From: a virus | Virus record (IMG/VR): IMGVR_UViG_3300044675_002599 | Span: 1 to 64,000 of that record | Reading direction: 5' to 3' (one strand) | DNA length: 64,000 nt | Shown: positions 62,479 to 64,000 of the stretch, piece after piece | How positions within the stretch are numbered: position 1 is the stretch's first letter | How the letters are laid out: each line of letters opens with the position of its first letter | The notes under the pieces: generated by a model | Database searches by the model: none | Told to the model about the DNA's origin: nothing | Seen by the model: the letters and a program-made list of their open reading frames with translations, nothing else | Program-made: the position numbers and the translations under genes

Positions 62479-62865
62479 CTATGCAAAAGGATCATCAATG
62501 TCATCCATTTTTAGTGCACCTGCTGGCTTTGGATTAGGTGGAGCGCCATCAGATTCCTTACGTGAATCTAGTAGTTGCCAGTTATCAATCATGATTTTTA
62601 CTGACTGTTGCTTCACGCCTTCCTTGTTAGTGTATTGGTCAAGTTGAATCTTTCCAACAATACCAATGAGGCGACCCTTTTGTGCATATTCTGCAAGAGC
62701 GTCTGCCTGTTGACCAAATGCAGTACAGCTAAAGAAGTCTGTTTCCTTTTCTCTGCCCTTACGATCAACTGCAACACGAATGCTACAGATTGCTTTACCC
62801 ATCTGGGTCTGGCGTGTTTCTGGATCTGCCACAAGCCGACCAACAATAGTGCACTGATTAATCAT
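62479..62865 (-). CDS. ssb: Single-stranded DNA-binding protein
   Basis: 128 aa with an OB fold: INQCTIVGRLVADPETR, SIRVAVDRKGREKETDFF, TAFGQQADALAEYAQKG and KIQLDQY in order. The acidic C-terminal tip (DDIDDPFA) is the usual partner-binding tail. It would coat replication and recombination intermediates with the helicase and annealing protein. It overlaps thyX by eight bases. Confidence 0.95.
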   Translation of the reverse strand: MINQCTIVGRLVADPETRQTQMGKAICSIRVAVDRKGREKETDFFSCTAFGQQADALAEYAQKGRLIGIVGKIQLDQYTNKEGVKQQSVKIMIDNWQLLDSRKESDGAPPNPKPAGALKMDDIDDPFA

Positions 62866-63514
62866 TTAACTCTTTATCCTTATCAATCCAATACTCTTCA
62901 AAGGCTGCCGTAGTAACAGGCAACACTTTACGTAATACATTCCAACAATCCATGGCAACATCCCAATGCTCTGACTGCGTATGCGAGCTTAACCTCACTC
63001 GGCAGTAATGCATCCAGTCGCGCACAGTCCCCTTCATATACAGCCTTGTGCCAACGCACATAGGCAATACCATGCGAGCCGACTCTAGTGCTACACCGCT
63101 TTTTACTAGATCATCATAAGCACGTATAGCCACAAGAATAGGAGCAAGAGCCTTATTGTCCATTTCAAGTTGTGTTTCTTTATCCTCAAATAAAACGCTA
63201 CTTTGCCTATTAGTGCTTCCCTTTTTACGCATAGATGGAAGGTCTAATTCGATCTTACTAGGGTTTGCATATCTCTGGCTAAACTCTTGAAAATGAAAGC
63301 TTCTGTGTCGTAACATCTGTGCTGAAATAGCCCTAGATGTATAGATTTCCATCACCACATCAACCATTTCAAACACAGACCAATGGCCTTCTCTCATACA
63401 GTAGCGTAACAGTTTCTTGTATTCAGGATTATCTTCGTCATTAGATGATACACGTGCAAGGTGAATCATAAACTCTTCTGCATCTGGTTGGATATGTTTT
63501 AAGGTTGCTGCCAT
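62858..63514 (-). CDS. thyX: Flavin-dependent thymidylate synthase ThyX
   Basis: 218 aa. The ThyX signature appears as RHRSFHFQEFSQRY (69-82), close to the RHRxxSxNExSxR core. The C-terminal part has TRLYMKGTVRDWMHYCRVRL and a final SHTQSEHW helix that carries substrate-binding residues. The enzyme makes dTMP from dUMP using FAD, NADPH and methylene-tetrahydrofolate, and so works with the dUTPase at 2541. Confidence 0.93.
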   Translation of the reverse strand: MAATLKHIQPDAEEFMIHLARVSSNDEDNPEYKKLLRYCMREGHWSVFEMVDVVMEIYTSRAISAQMLRHRSFHFQEFSQRYANPSKIELDLPSMRKKGSTNRQSSVLFEDKETQLEMDNKALAPILVAIRAYDDLVKSGVALESARMVLPMCVGTRLYMKGTVRDWMHYCRVRLSSHTQSEHWDVAMDCWNVLRKVLPVTTAAFEEYWIDKDKELND

Positions 63515-63840
63515 TATTCAGAGATACCCATCTCTCTATTGATCCACATTTCCACATCATCAACAAAATGATCAATAAATAACGCAGCTATTTCTGACTG
63601 GTCGTGCATTAACACCTTACTAATGCGCATTGTTTTGCCATTAACGCCATCCATATTTAATTCAATGATATATCCGGCTTCACCAAGCTTAATATATGCA
63701 TTAAAACAAACCTTCTTATCGTTTACTGTAGGAGTAATAACATCCCAGTTACTATCTGCTCCGTTTTCCTTTGCAGTATCTACTAACTTAGTAATAAAAG
63801 ACACCATAAGTTTATGTAACGACGATTTCTTTACAACCAT
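63514..63840 (-). CDS. Unrecognised 108-aa protein
   Basis: Alpha/beta protein with no recognised motif: helical start (HKLMVSFITKLVDTAKE), strands in the middle, helical end. It precedes thyX with a one-base overlap and follows the tRNAs. Confidence 0.65.
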   Translation of the reverse strand: MVVKKSSLHKLMVSFITKLVDTAKENGADSNWDVITPTVNDKKVCFNAYIKLGEAGYIIELNMDGVNGKTMRISKVLMHDQSEIAALFIDHFVDDVEMWINREMGISE

Positions 63841-63860
63841 TTTATTCTCCTATAACCAAG

Positions 63861-63933
63861 TGTCTACGACAGGACTTGAACCTGTGGCCAATTGCTTAGA
63901 AGGCAATTGCTCTATCCGCTGAGCTACGCAGAC
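63861..63933 (-). tRNA. tRNA-Arg (anticodon UCU)
   Basis: The acceptor arms GTCTGCG and CGTAGAC pair with one G-U. The D loop, CTTCTAA anticodon loop and GGTTCAAGTCC T arm are all in place. It reads AGA and AGG. CCA is not encoded. Confidence 0.92.
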
Positions 63934-63936
63934 AGG

Positions 63937-64000
63937 TGCTCCAGACGGGACTCGAACCCGTACACCTTGCGGTAACAGATTTTAAGTCTGTCGTGTCTAC
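63937..64000 (-). tRNA. tRNA-Leu (anticodon UAA), 5' end outside window
   Basis: The visible 3' part has a TTAAA anticodon loop, a long variable arm and a GGGTTCGAGTCCC T arm, with acceptor CTGGAGC and discriminator A. The 5' acceptor and D arms lie beyond base 64000. It reads UUA and UUG. Confidence 0.85.

Noticed and set aside
1-64000. Prophage or integrative element
   Set aside because: No integrase, excisionase, repressor-Cro pair or att-like repeat was seen; no cellular flank is present.

Overview
This window is part of a larger tailed-phage genome, most likely a lytic podovirus. It contains terminase, portal, scaffold, major capsid, adaptor and nozzle genes. It also has a block resembling the T7 gp14-15-16 internal-virion genes, a lysis module, DnaB-type replication genes, nucleotide-metabolism genes and tRNAs. 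I see no integrase, no rRNA and no cellular genes. Both edges are cut: a membrane-protein gene is truncated at base 1 and a tRNA-Leu at base 64000. I see no DNA or RNA polymerase in the window. The host cannot be read directly. Sigma-70/sigma-A-like TATAMT -10 boxes, some with TGN extensions, and one apparently leaderless gene would suit a bacterium that uses leaderless mRNAs, such as an actinobacterium, but this is only a hint.

Layout: (1) 1-3240, leftward: small membrane protein (partial), SNase-like nuclease, DUF5872-like protein, a possible small RNA, metallophosphoesterase, tRNA-Asn, ribbon-helix-helix protein nested in a DUF3310 gene, dUTPase and an 80-aa protein. (2) 3241-3603: divergent control region with a long interrupted inverted repeat and a CAAAAA tract. 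(3) 3604-14471, rightward: about 30 small, mostly unrecognised genes, tightly overlapped. Among them lie three copies of a predicted H-type RNA pseudoknot, each just upstream of a start codon. (4) 14468-19791, rightward: VRR-NUC nuclease, putative annealing protein, Gam/Gp157-like protein, winged-helix initiator, putative helicase loader and DnaB-like helicase. (5) 19771-62421, leftward: one very long late operon, apparently from a promoter near 62440. In transcription order it carries small basic proteins, a disordered protein, a 1635-aa protein, a 363-aa protein, TerS-like, TerL, a small membrane protein, portal, scaffold, capsid, an EF-hand-bearing decoration protein, two adaptors, holin-like genes, a duplicated tail-fibre cassette, fibre proteins, a nozzle-like protein, internal virion proteins, a 4439-aa giant with an HEVSH metalloprotease motif, and a CHAP endolysin. 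(6) 62479-64000, leftward: SSB, ThyX, a 108-aa protein, tRNA-Arg and tRNA-Leu.

The replication block (initiator, loader, helicase, SSB, annealing protein) would open the origin and load the helicase. DNA synthesis itself would depend on a host polymerase or on a gene outside the window. ThyX and dUTPase supply dTMP and keep uracil out of DNA. The giant protein, the 648-aa and the 249-aa proteins probably travel in the virion and are ejected. Four intrinsic terminators run straight into -10 promoter boxes, giving very compact stop/start switches between transcription units.
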